From contig CABXBH010000004.1 of the NCBI GenBank assembly GCA_902510415.1, forward strand, positions 1 to 64,000: a stretch of 64,000 bases of DNA. Reading direction: 5' to 3'. Within the stretch, counting starts at the first letter, position 1. Each line of letters opens with the position of its first letter. Position numbers and translations under genes: made by a program. The DNA is from an uncultured Bacteroidota bacterium. GTDB taxonomy: Bacteria; Bacteroidota; Bacteroidia; Flavobacteriales; Flavobacteriaceae. The notes below the pieces were generated by a model. It was not told where the DNA came from. It saw nothing but the letters and a program-made list of their open reading frames with translations, and did no database searches. Shown piece after piece: positions 54,371-63,787 of the stretch.

Positions 54371-56683
54371 TTGGAAAAAAAGTATAAATTATATTCATTT
54401 TTGTTGTGGTTATTTTTTTTAACCCCGATTATAATTATAACATTTATTTTTTACCATGCATCCGTTGGGGGGTTTGGTGACATGCCCGACTTAGAAGTTT
54501 TAGAAAACCCTAAAACTAATCTTGCCAGTGAAGTGATTAGTTCAGACGGTAAAACTCTTGGAAAATATTATTTTAATGACAATAGAACTCCTGTTACTTT
54601 TGAAGAGCTTCCAACCCATCTTGTCGACGCTCTTATAGCTACTGAAGACATCAGGTTTTATTCACATTCCGGGATAGACTTTAAAAGAACATTTGGAGCA
54701 GTTCTAAAGTTTGGAAAAGATGGAGGGGGAAGTACAATTACTCAGCAATTAGCTAAACTTTTATTCACTGGGGAAGGCTCTAGAGATATTATCGAAAGAT
54801 TATCACAAAAATTCAAAGAATACATTATAGCTGTTAGGCTAGAGAGACACTATACAAAAAATGAGATTATAACCCAATATTTAAATTTATATGATTTTGG
54901 AAATAATGGTGATGGTATCAGAAGTGCAGCTAGAATCTACTTTGGAAAAGAGCCAATAGATTTAGACACTAATGAGTCAGCAATTTTGGTGGGGATGTTA
55001 AAAAACTCATCATTATATAATCCAAGACCGCATAGAAACCCTATAGGTGTTAAGAATAGAAGAAATGTTGTTTTGAATCAAATGAAAAAGTATAATTATT
55101 TAGACAAAGTTATAGTTGACTCGTTAAAATTAGAACCTCTAAACTTAAATTATACTCCTGAATCACATCGTGAAGGGCTGGCAACTTATTTTAGGGAATT
55201 TTTAAGAGCTCATATGAAATCGTGGATTAATGATGAGAATAATAGAAAACCTGACGGATCAAAGTATAATCTTAATACTGATGGGTTGAAAATATATACA
55301 ACCATTAACTATACTATGCAAGAAATAGCAGAAAATGCAGTTACTCAGCATATGCCAAGATTACAAAAAGAATTTTTTGAGCAAAATGAAACACTTGACG
55401 ATTCTATAGCTCCATTTAGAGAACTAACAACCGGGGCAGTAGATACTTTATTAAGGATTTCTATGAGAAGGTCTGAGAGGTGGAGAAAAATGAAATATGA
55501 TCTAAAGAAAAGTAATGAGGAAATTGAAGAATCTTTTTATATACCAAAAGAGATGACTGTGTTTTCTTGGGGTGGTGAAATTGACACCATAATGACACCA
55601 TTAGATTCTATGAAATATTATAAATCTTTTTTTAGACCTGGAATGATGTCGATGGACCCTACTAATGGATATATTAAAGCCTGGGTTGGAGGAATGAATT
55701 ATCGCCATTTTCAATACGACATGGTAAAAAAAGGAAAGCGCCAAATTGGCTCTACTTTTAAACCATTTGTTTATGCAGCAGCCATTGACCAATTAAAATT
55801 GTCTCCATGTGATACATTCCCAGACAGTCAGTTTTGTATAGAAAAAAATAAATTTGGAAATGTAGAGCAATGGTGTCCAAAAAATTCAGGAGATAAATAC
55901 GGTAGGACTAGAACTTTAAAAAATGCTCTTGCAAATTCTGTAAACACAGTTACAGCTAGATTAATGGATAGAATTGGGCCACAGACTGTTGTTAAATTAG
56001 CTAAGGATTTGGGAATTGAACAAAGGATTTTAGCAGTACCTTCTATTGCTTTAGGCACACCTGATTTAAGTGTTTATGAAATGGTTGCAGCGTATTCTAC
56101 ATTTGCCAATAAAGGAGTTTATACTCAGCCGGTTTTTATAGAAAAAATAGAAGATAAAAATGGTACAGCATTATATGAAAATCAGCCTATTACAAGAGAT
56201 GTTTTAAGTGAAGAAGCTGCCTATGTAACTGTAAATCTGCTTGAGGGTGTAACAAAGGCAGGGTCTGGTACAAGACTTCGGACAACAGGTGCTGATGAGT
56301 ATAATCGGGCTTATCAAAATATTGTTACAGGTTACCCTTATGAATTTACAAATCCGATAGCTGGTAAAACAGGCACAACTCAAAATCAAAGTGATGGCTG
56401 GTTTATTGGTATGGTGCCAAATTTAGTTACAGGCGTATGGGTTGGAGCAGAAGATAGAGCTATTCATTTTGAAGATATTGCTTATGGCCAAGGAGCATCG
56501 ATGGCATTACCTATTTGGGGTGTATATATGAAAAACGTGTATCAAGATTCAACACTTATGATATCAAATGACTATTTTGAACGCCCTGACAGATTGACGA
56601 TAGAACTAGATTGTAATAAGTTTGTTGCTGATAGTATAGTTGGGAAAACTACTGATCAAGAGATTTTAGATATTGATTTTTAA
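54371..56683 (+). CDS. Class A penicillin-binding protein (PBP1A, bifunctional)
   Basis: A 770-aa inner-membrane enzyme making and crosslinking peptidoglycan. After one membrane helix (about residues 8-29) comes the GT51 domain with catalytic glutamate in ATEDIRFYSHSGIDFKR and GGGSTITQQLAK. The transpeptidase domain has GSTFKPFVYAA (SxxK), SVNTVTARL (SxN) and GKTGTTQNQSDGW (KTG). The start is TTG 54371, two bases after the gldH stop. Its 3' end overlaps the converging synthetase gene by 35 bp. Confidence 0.95.
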   Translation: MEKKYKLYSFLLWLFFLTPIIIITFIFYHASVGGFGDMPDLEVLENPKTNLASEVISSDGKTLGKYYFNDNRTPVTFEELPTHLVDALIATEDIRFYSHSGIDFKRTFGAVLKFGKDGGGSTITQQLAKLLFTGEGSRDIIERLSQKFKEYIIAVRLERHYTKNEIITQYLNLYDFGNNGDGIRSAARIYFGKEPIDLDTNESAILVGMLKNSSLYNPRPHRNPIGVKNRRNVVLNQMKKYNYLDKVIVDSLKLEPLNLNYTPESHREGLATYFREFLRAHMKSWINDENNRKPDGSKYNLNTDGLKIYTTINYTMQEIAENAVTQHMPRLQKEFFEQNETLDDSIAPFRELTTGAVDTLLRISMRRSERWRKMKYDLKKSNEEIEESFYIPKEMTVFSWGGEIDTIMTPLDSMKYYKSFFRPGMMSMDPTNGYIKAWVGGMNYRHFQYDMVKKGKRQIGSTFKPFVYAAAIDQLKLSPCDTFPDSQFCIEKNKFGNVEQWCPKNSGDKYGRTRTLKNALANSVNTVTARLMDRIGPQTVVKLAKDLGIEQRILAVPSIALGTPDLSVYEMVAAYSTFANKGVYTQPVFIEKIEDKNGTALYENQPITRDVLSEEAAYVTVNLLEGVTKAGSGTRLRTTGADEYNRAYQNIVTGYPYEFTNPIAGKTGTTQNQSDGWFIGMVPNLVTGVWVGAEDRAIHFEDIAYGQGASMALPIWGVYMKNVYQDSTLMISNDYFERPDRLTIELDCNKFVADSIVGKTTDQEILDIDF

Positions 56684-58571
56684 TACCTATAAACTCGTCA
56701 ATGCATTCAGGGTTTTTCATTGCACCTTTTGATATCACATTTGTTACTTTTTGACCCAACAGGATTTTCTTTATTGGAATTTCCATCTTTTTCCCGCTTA
56801 TTGTATAAGGAATTTGAGAGATAGAAAATATCAAGTTTGGTGTGTGTCTTGGAGAACATTTTGTTTTAATAAGATTATGAATCTTACTTTTCAGTTCGTT
56901 ATTAAGATTAGAAGTCGTTTGTATGAACAGGATTAATTTACTAGAATTATTAATTTCTAAATCAATTATTAGAGAGTCTTTAACTTCTTTTAATTTGTCT
57001 AAAACAGAATATATTTCAGATGTGCCGATTCTAATTCCATTTCTGTTAAGCGTAGCATCTGACCGTCCCTGCATTAAAATTCCTTTATTTTTATCTATGA
57101 AAATCCAATCACCATGTGTCCATACTCCTTCATTTTTATTAAAATATGAATCATGATATTTTTTAAAATCATTATCTCCCCAAAAAAACAATGGCATAGA
57201 AGGTAGAGGTTCTGTGATTACTAATTCACCAGTAATTAGTTCAACACTTTCTCCGTTTTCATTCCATGCTTCAATTGAAGCTCCTAACATATTACATTGC
57301 AGAAAACCGGAATAAACAGGTAGTTTTGTACACCCCCCAATAAATGCAGAACAAATATCTGTGCCACCACTTAAAGATATAATTTGTGCATTTGGAAGCT
57401 TTTTTTGAATCCATTCAAAAGCTTCTACTGACAAAGGCGACCCAGTTGCTCCAATTGTTTTGATACAATTTAAATCTTCATTATTAACATCTTTTATATT
57501 TTGCTTCATACTGGCAATAAATAACGGGGATCCATTTCCAAAATGATTTATTTTAACCGACTTGGCAAATCTCCATTGTACTCCAATATCTGGGAAATTA
57601 GCTGCCCCATCATATAAACAAAGCTTTGCGCCGCAAAGAAGTGATCCAATAGCATAGTTCCACATCATCCACCCGGTTGTAGTATTCCAGAAAAATCTAT
57701 CACCCTCACTGATATTTTGATGTAAAGAGTGTGACTTATATTGTTCAATAAGAATACCTCCAGTACTATGAGTTATTGCTTTTGGTTTTCCGGTAGTTCC
57801 AGATGAAAATAAAACCCAAATAGGATGATTAAATTCTACAGAAATAAAATCAAAATCTATCCAATATGTAGAGCTAAAATTCCAATCATCAAAGTCTGAA
57901 TCGAACAAAATCATTTGTTCAACAGATGGAAGTTTACTTTTTAGTTCTTCTATTTTTTTATTTTGATTGAATATTTTTCCATTGTAAGAATAGCTTTTAT
58001 GAGCTAATAAAACCTTGGGCTTAAGCTGATCAAATCGATTCACAATACTCTCCACTCCAAAATCAGGAGAACAACATGACCATATCGCACCTAAAGAATT
58101 TACGGCAATAAACGAAGCAATAGTATCAGGGTGATTTAACAAATAACCCGCAACTACATCTCCTTTTGAAATATTAGCAGAAATTAATTTTTTTCTTACT
58201 TCGTTTGCTTTTTCTAGTAAACTATTCCAGGATATATCAATAACATCAGAGTGCTCATTTTGATAAATAATAGCTGTTTCATTATTTTTTGCATAGCGCA
58301 GAAGATGATTAACATAACTTAATTCAGCTTCATTAAACCATTTAGTTTTATAAAAAGGGACGTCTTTTTTTAAAATATATTTATAGGGCTTTGAAAATTC
58401 AATTTTGAAAAATTCAGAAATTGACAGCCAGAATTCTTCAAGATTATTTATTGACCAACTATGCATTTCGGAATAATCTAAAAAATTTAAATTATAATTT
58501 TTAGAAAGAAATGATTCAAACTGAAATAAATTTGAGGCCTTATAATTATTTGGTGTCCAAATTTTATTCAT
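56649..58571 (-). CDS. Acetoacetyl-CoA synthetase (acetoacetate--CoA ligase)
   Basis: A 640-aa adenylate-forming enzyme that activates acetoacetate to acetoacetyl-CoA. The AMP-binding motif WVLFSSGTTGKPKAITHS is near residue 250. Family segments follow: FFWNTTTGWMMWNYAIGSLL, SLSGGTDICSAFIGG and VWTHGDWIFIDKNKGILMQG. Length matches acetoacetyl-CoA synthetases (about 650 aa) better than acetyl-CoA synthetase, and it lacks the typical Acs C-terminus. Two bases separate it from the upstream ABC gene. Confidence 0.88.
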   Translation of the reverse strand: MNKIWTPNNYKASNLFQFESFLSKNYNLNFLDYSEMHSWSINNLEEFWLSISEFFKIEFSKPYKYILKKDVPFYKTKWFNEAELSYVNHLLRYAKNNETAIIYQNEHSDVIDISWNSLLEKANEVRKKLISANISKGDVVAGYLLNHPDTIASFIAVNSLGAIWSCCSPDFGVESIVNRFDQLKPKVLLAHKSYSYNGKIFNQNKKIEELKSKLPSVEQMILFDSDFDDWNFSSTYWIDFDFISVEFNHPIWVLFSSGTTGKPKAITHSTGGILIEQYKSHSLHQNISEGDRFFWNTTTGWMMWNYAIGSLLCGAKLCLYDGAANFPDIGVQWRFAKSVKINHFGNGSPLFIASMKQNIKDVNNEDLNCIKTIGATGSPLSVEAFEWIQKKLPNAQIISLSGGTDICSAFIGGCTKLPVYSGFLQCNMLGASIEAWNENGESVELITGELVITEPLPSMPLFFWGDNDFKKYHDSYFNKNEGVWTHGDWIFIDKNKGILMQGRSDATLNRNGIRIGTSEIYSVLDKLKEVKDSLIIDLEINNSSKLILFIQTTSNLNNELKSKIHNLIKTKCSPRHTPNLIFSISQIPYTISGKKMEIPIKKILLGQKVTNVISKGAMKNPECIDEFIGIKNQYLKSLDQ

Positions 58572-58573
58572 AT

Positions 58574-60253
58574 TTAAAAAGAAGCTTTTATTAATTTTTT
58601 TGTGTATTCGTCTTTAGGATTTGAGAAAAGCGAATCGGCTTCTTGATATTCTACTGCTTTTCCGTTGTAAAGTACGATAATTTTATCCGACATATATTTA
58701 ACGACGGATAGATCATGCGATATAAAAATATATGTAAAATCATACTTTTCTTTTAAAGAATTTAACAGATTTAAAACGGTTGCTTGAATTGATACATCTA
58801 AAGCTGAAACAGATTCGTCGCAAATTAAAATCTTTGGGTTTACACTAATAGCACGCGCAATACATACTCTTTGTCTTTGTCCACCAGAAAGCTCGTGCGG
58901 ATAACGATTTAAATAAGTCTCATCGAGACCTACATCTTTCATTAGCTCTTTACACTTCTCAAAGATATTATTGCTGCTACATATTTCATGAAATCTTAAA
59001 GGTTCTGAAATAATTTGTTGGATTTTTTGCAGAGGGTTCAATGATGCATAGGGGTCTTGAAAAATAATTTGTATATTTTTTCTAAAGTCTAATAGTTTAT
59101 CACCTTTAATAGTAGAAATGTCTTCACCCATAAATGTAATTTCTCCTTTTTCAAAATTGTGAATTTTAAGAATGGCATTTGAAAGGGTGGTTTTTCCCGA
59201 ACCAGATTCACCTATAAGCCCTAAGGTTTCTCCCTTATATAATTCTAGGTTTATATTGTTTAGTGCTTGAAAATCTTTCTTGCTTTTAAAAATATTTTTA
59301 GAAGTATTGTAATATTTAGAAAGATTTTTGATTACAAGAATTGGTTTCCTTGAATAGATTTCATCTAATCTTTTTTTTCTTTCCCAATTTGATTCGTATA
59401 CATTTTCCAAATTAGTATCAAAACTTTCAACTGTAGGCAAAATTTTTAATCTTTTTTTATCATCAATAATTATTGATAATAACGCTTTTGTATAGTCTTC
59501 CTTTGGATTGTTCAAGATTGACTTATTTGTTCCGGCTTCTACAACCTCCCCATTTCTCAAAATCATTATTTTATCAGAAATTTTTGAAACAAGTTTTAGG
59601 TCATGAGAAATAAATAGTATTGATAGATTTTCACTTTGTTGTAAGTCTTTAAGAATATCAATAATTTCCTTTTGAATTGTAACGTCAAGAGCTGTTGTTG
59701 GCTCATCTGCTATAAGAAGTTTTGGGTTTGATGAAAGCGCCATCACTATCATTACCCTTTGTTTTTGACCTCCCGAAATTTCATGAGGATATTTTTCAAG
59801 AAGATTTTTCAAATTATTAAGCTTCACCTTTTTTAGTAGCTTTTTTATTCTTTTAACAGTGTTTTCAAAAGATAAATTTTTATGAGTTTTAAAAACTTCG
59901 TAGAGCTGTTCTCCTATTTTCATTGTTGGGTTTAAAGCACTCATTGGTTCTTGAAAAATCATAGAAATTTTAGAGCCTCGAATTCTCATTATGTCCTTTT
60001 CTTCTAGATTTAAAATATTTTCTCCTTCAAAAATAATTTCACCTGAAAAATTAAAATGTTTTTTTTCGAGAAGTCCCAGGATACTTAATGATGTTAATGA
60101 TTTTCCACTTCCTGACTCCCCAATTAGAGCAACAATTTCATTTACCCCTATATTAAATGAAATGTCTTTTAATAACTTTTTATTATTTGATTTTTTGTCA
60201 AGGCTAACGCAGAGGTTATTTATTTGAAGTAATATATTTTCCTTTTCTTTCAA
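58574..60253 (-). CDS. ABC transporter ATP-binding protein with two fused ATPase domains (oligopeptide type)
   Basis: A 559-aa cytoplasmic protein with two Dpp/Opp-type nucleotide-binding domains, as in YejF or GsiA. Domain 1: Walker A GESGSGKSLTSLS, signature ISGGQKQRVMIVMAL, Walker B LLIADEPTTALD. Domain 2 (from about residue 313): GESGSGKTTLSNA, LSGGQRQRVCIARAI, LICDESVSALD. It would energise import of peptides or similar solutes, but no permease or binding-protein genes lie nearby, so the partners are elsewhere. Confidence 0.92.
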   Translation of the reverse strand: MKEKENILLQINNLCVSLDKKSNNKKLLKDISFNIGVNEIVALIGESGSGKSLTSLSILGLLEKKHFNFSGEIIFEGENILNLEEKDIMRIRGSKISMIFQEPMSALNPTMKIGEQLYEVFKTHKNLSFENTVKRIKKLLKKVKLNNLKNLLEKYPHEISGGQKQRVMIVMALSSNPKLLIADEPTTALDVTIQKEIIDILKDLQQSENLSILFISHDLKLVSKISDKIMILRNGEVVEAGTNKSILNNPKEDYTKALLSIIIDDKKRLKILPTVESFDTNLENVYESNWERKKRLDEIYSRKPILVIKNLSKYYNTSKNIFKSKKDFQALNNINLELYKGETLGLIGESGSGKTTLSNAILKIHNFEKGEITFMGEDISTIKGDKLLDFRKNIQIIFQDPYASLNPLQKIQQIISEPLRFHEICSSNNIFEKCKELMKDVGLDETYLNRYPHELSGGQRQRVCIARAISVNPKILICDESVSALDVSIQATVLNLLNSLKEKYDFTYIFISHDLSVVKYMSDKIIVLYNGKAVEYQEADSLFSNPKDEYTKKLIKASF

Positions 60254-60256
60254 AAA

Positions 60257-61402
60257 TTATTCGATTGATTTTGCGAGTTTGTATCCTTCGGATATATATT
60301 TATATAAATCACCTGAGCCGTTACTAACTCTCCCCTTTTCGTTGAAATTTCCTTGTCTAACTATAATTATATTTTCATTTGGGAATGAAATAACAAATTG
60401 CCCACGATGACCATTCATTGTAAAAACCTTTTTACCTTCATAATTATAAAGCCACCATCCATATCCATAATATGGACTATCCTCAAACGAAGGTTTTATA
60501 GAAAGTTCCACAAATGAAGAGTCTAAAATAACTTCATCATTCCATTTCCCTTTATTGATATATAATTTACCAAATCTTGCGAAGTCTCTAGCGGTACTGG
60601 CTATGCAACAATATGCCTTTTCCATTCCATAATTATCACTGTCAAGCTGCCAAAGAGCAGTGTTTTCTGCTCCCATAGGTTCCCAAAAATGTTTAGTTAA
60701 ATAATCAGACAACGTTGTCCCAGTAGCTTTTTCGATTACCATCCCCAATAACTGTGTGTCTCCGCTCGAATATCTAAACCCCTGACCTGGTTTATTAATT
60801 ATTTTTTGTCTTAAAATCACTGATCTCAAATCATTAGTGAAGTAACTTTCAGATGTAATATTTATAACACTGTAATATTTTTCATTCCATTTCATTCCTG
60901 ATGACATTGTCGCTAAATCACCTACAGTTAATTCACTTGCCAATCCTTCATTATACTGCTCAAAATAATCACTTACAGGTTGATCAAGCCCTTTAATTTT
61001 ACCTTCCATTATTGCTTTGCCCAACATACTTGTAACAATACTTTTTGCCATGGAAAAGGAATTAGATATACTATTTTGATCATAGCCATCATAATATTTC
61101 TCAAACAAAATACTATCATTTTTAATCACAAGAAATGATTTAGTTTCTCTGTCTGTATTGAGCTTTTGTAGTATTTCGGACTCAGCTATTTTATTGTATT
61201 TTTTGTGAAGTGCCCACGGCTCAGGATCCGAACTTTTAATTTCACGATTGTCAAAATATTCATAGTCTGAAATAAAAGCAGTATTATTTCCAGTCAAATA
61301 AATTGTTCTTACTCCCCTAATTAGATATTCAATATTAAAAGCATATATTAATAAAATAAGTGCACCAAAAATCATTAATATCCACTTTAAAATCTTAGCC
61401 AT
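60257..61402 (-). CDS. Serine hydrolase of the class C beta-lactamase family
   Basis: A 381-aa protein with one N-terminal membrane helix (about residues 4-22), so probably periplasm-facing. The active-site motif is SMAK (Ser117, Lys120), the second motif is YSSG (Tyr-x-Ser) and the third region is NGHRGQFVISFP. This is the esterase/D-aminopeptidase-like branch of the family, not a proven beta-lactamase. Three bases separate it from the ABC gene downstream, so it may head that operon. Confidence 0.88.
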   Translation of the reverse strand: MAKILKWILMIFGALILLIYAFNIEYLIRGVRTIYLTGNNTAFISDYEYFDNREIKSSDPEPWALHKKYNKIAESEILQKLNTDRETKSFLVIKNDSILFEKYYDGYDQNSISNSFSMAKSIVTSMLGKAIMEGKIKGLDQPVSDYFEQYNEGLASELTVGDLATMSSGMKWNEKYYSVINITSESYFTNDLRSVILRQKIINKPGQGFRYSSGDTQLLGMVIEKATGTTLSDYLTKHFWEPMGAENTALWQLDSDNYGMEKAYCCIASTARDFARFGKLYINKGKWNDEVILDSSFVELSIKPSFEDSPYYGYGWWLYNYEGKKVFTMNGHRGQFVISFPNENIIIVRQGNFNEKGRVSNGSGDLYKYISEGYKLAKSIE

Positions 61403-61419
61403 GGTCTTGTTATTTTTGC

Positions 61420-61427
61420 CAAAGATA
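61420..61427 (-). promoter_or_regulatory. -7 promoter box for the serine hydrolase operon
   Basis: The minus strand reads TATCTTTG, matching TAnnTTTG, ending 18 nt before the ATG at 61402. On the plus strand, TAAATTTA (61494-61501) is a weaker box for the kinase gene. Confidence 0.5.
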
Positions 61428-61506
61428 TGAATTTAATATTCTAAATTTTTTCATAAAGAGTATGCTAAAATTTCGAGGTCAGTAAATTATTACTAAATTT
61501 AATTAT

Positions 61507-62940
61507 ATGCGAGAAAATAATATATCACTTAGCTCAAGGATTTTTTATTATATGATGGTATTTATTGTGGTTGAATCTATAATGATAGGTGGTGTGACTT
61601 TATACCAATTTAACAATCAAAATTCTGAATACCATGAAGGAAGACTTGAACGAAAAGAAAATCATTTACTGGTAGATATAAAATATGAAATTCAAAAAGC
61701 TAGTATAAATTCCCTTAGCTCATTAAATAATAGCACCATTTTAGAAATGGCAGATGTTCATAACTTAGAATTCGAACTTTATAATCTTGAAGGAATATTA
61801 TTAAAGAGTTCAACTGCTGTAACAGGGGTTCGTGGAAGAACTTTGTTAGATGAAGAGATAATTGACTATTTTAAAAATGACAAACCAATGAGATATGTTG
61901 AAGACGATAAAAATACAAGTTACTTTAAATCTTCATATAATTTAGTTTCAAATTTTGAAGGTAAGCCATTAGGAATAATTTATATTCCATATTTTGCGGA
62001 TGATACTAGCAGTAAGCAAGAACTAAGCGGATTTTTAATTCGGCTTGGGTTCGTACATGGAAATATGATACTTATTGCTTTTATTATAGCTTACTTTATA
62101 TCAAATTTTGTTACAAAATCTTTAGATTCAATTGGGGATACTATCAAAAAAACAAATCTTCAAAACCAAAATATAAAAATTGATATAGATAATACTCCAA
62201 AGGAGGTTGTAGCACTCATAGATTCTTACAATACTATGATAGATGAACTTAAAAGTAGCGCTGTAAAATTAGCAAAAAGCGAGAGGGAAACGGCTTGGAG
62301 AGAAATGGCTAAACAAGTTGCACATGAGATTAAGAATCCTTTAACCCCAATGAGATTGAGCATTCAAACTTTTGAAAGAGGTTATAGTAAAGGGGAGGAT
62401 TTTAGCAAGAAAAGAATTAAAGAATTTAGTGATTCATTGATACAACAAATTGACACTATGAGTTCGATAGCAACTGCTTTCTCAGACTTTGCCGAAATGC
62501 CTGAGCCTAAAAAAGAGATACTAAATGTTGTTGAGGTTGTAGAATTAGCCATAGATATATTTAATAGAGATCATATTAGTTTTAAAAGTAATTCGAAAAA
62601 AATAGAAGCAAATTTTGACAGGACACAACTGATAAGGGTAATTACAAATTTATTGAAAAACGCATTTCAAGCTATTCCGGAAGGAAGAACACCTGAAATT
62701 AGTGTCAACATTTCGGATAATGCATCATCGGTAAAAATTGCAATTTCAGATAATGGTTATGGCATTTCAAAAACTGATATGCAGAAAATATTTGAACCAA
62801 GCTTTACAACAAAATCTAGTGGAATGGGACTAGGTCTCTCCATGATAAAAAGTATTATCACAGCTTATAATGGGGATATTACTTTCATATCTAAGAGTAA
62901 TATTGGAACTACATTTAATATAACATTTCCAAAAAAATAA
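61507..62940 (+). CDS. Sensor histidine kinase (NtrY-like core)
   Basis: A 477-aa membrane kinase: helix 1 at about residues 11-32, a periplasmic sensor region of about 150 residues, helix 2 near 184-203, a HAMP-like linker, then the H-box MAKQVAHEIKNPLTPMRLSI with His273. ATP-binding boxes are LLKNAFQAIP (N), ISDNGYGI (G1) and GMGLGLSMIKSII (G2). The core resembles NtrY. No response regulator gene is adjacent, so it is an orphan by location. Confidence 0.9.
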   Translation: MRENNISLSSRIFYYMMVFIVVESIMIGGVTLYQFNNQNSEYHEGRLERKENHLLVDIKYEIQKASINSLSSLNNSTILEMADVHNLEFELYNLEGILLKSSTAVTGVRGRTLLDEEIIDYFKNDKPMRYVEDDKNTSYFKSSYNLVSNFEGKPLGIIYIPYFADDTSSKQELSGFLIRLGFVHGNMILIAFIIAYFISNFVTKSLDSIGDTIKKTNLQNQNIKIDIDNTPKEVVALIDSYNTMIDELKSSAVKLAKSERETAWREMAKQVAHEIKNPLTPMRLSIQTFERGYSKGEDFSKKRIKEFSDSLIQQIDTMSSIATAFSDFAEMPEPKKEILNVVEVVELAIDIFNRDHISFKSNSKKIEANFDRTQLIRVITNLLKNAFQAIPEGRTPEISVNISDNASSVKIAISDNGYGISKTDMQKIFEPSFTTKSSGMGLGLSMIKSIITAYNGDITFISKSNIGTTFNITFPKK

Positions 62941-62945
62941 TCAAT

Positions 62946-63722
62946 ATGTCATATAATAATTTAATATACACAATAGAAGATAGAGTAAACACTATTTCAA
63001 TTAATAGACCAGATAAATTAAATGCTTTAAATATTGAAACCTTTTCAGAAATAGATCATGCTATTAAGTCATCAGTTTCAAATCCTGAAGTTAGATTAAT
63101 TATTATAACTGGAGTTGGAGACAAAGCATTTGTAGCTGGTGCTGACATAAAAGAGTTTGTGAATTTTACAATGGAGCAAGGTTTTGAGTTGTCGGAATCA
63201 GGACATAAAATTTTAACTGAAACTATTGAAAATTGTCCTAAACCAATCATAGCAGCTATTAATGGTTATGCTCTTGGAGGAGGTTTAGAGATTGCAATGG
63301 CATGCCATTTAAGAGTAGCCTCTGAAAATTCAAAAATGGGTTTACCTGAAGTTTCACTTGGGGTAATTCCTGGATATGGTGGTACTCAAAGACTTGCACA
63401 ACTAATCGGTAAAGGTAGAGCTCTAGATATGATTATGACTGGAAAAATGATTGATGCTGAAAAGGCTTTAGATTACGGTTTAATAAATTACAAAACATCT
63501 CCAGAACAATTGATGATTTTTACAAAAGAGTTGACGGAGAAAATTTTATCTAACTCGTCAAATGCAATAAAACATGCAATTAAAAGTGTTAATGCAAATT
63601 ATCAAGATGGTTTAAATGGGTTTGAAATAGAGATGAATGAGTTTGGCAAATGCTTTGAAACGAAAGAGTTTGTTGAGGGCACATCAGCATTTTTAAATAA
63701 AAGAAAACCTGACTTTAACTAA
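62946..63722 (+). CDS. Enoyl-CoA hydratase/isomerase family protein
   Basis: A 258-aa crotonase-fold enzyme, probably hydrating trans-2-enoyl-CoA in fatty-acid or amino-acid breakdown. The oxyanion-hole segments are AFVAGADIKEF and NGYALGGGLEIAMACHLRVA, and the catalytic glutamates lie in GGGLE and in LPEVSLGVIPGYGGTQRL. The start is ATG 62946, five bases after the kinase gene. Cotranscription with the kinase is likely, though a functional link is not evident. Confidence 0.93.
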   Translation: MSYNNLIYTIEDRVNTISINRPDKLNALNIETFSEIDHAIKSSVSNPEVRLIIITGVGDKAFVAGADIKEFVNFTMEQGFELSESGHKILTETIENCPKPIIAAINGYALGGGLEIAMACHLRVASENSKMGLPEVSLGVIPGYGGTQRLAQLIGKGRALDMIMTGKMIDAEKALDYGLINYKTSPEQLMIFTKELTEKILSNSSNAIKHAIKSVNANYQDGLNGFEIEMNEFGKCFETKEFVEGTSAFLNKRKPDFN

Positions 63723-63787
63723 ATATTATGGGTTTTTTAACATCTAGTTGTTTAAAAAATTAAGATATTCATAACAAATTTTATCTA

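Noticed and set aside
60257-61402. Beta-lactam resistance gene
   Set aside because: The class C fold and SMAK motif fit, but the second motif is Tyr-Ser-Ser and the third is HRG, closer to esterase or peptidase branches; no resistance context.
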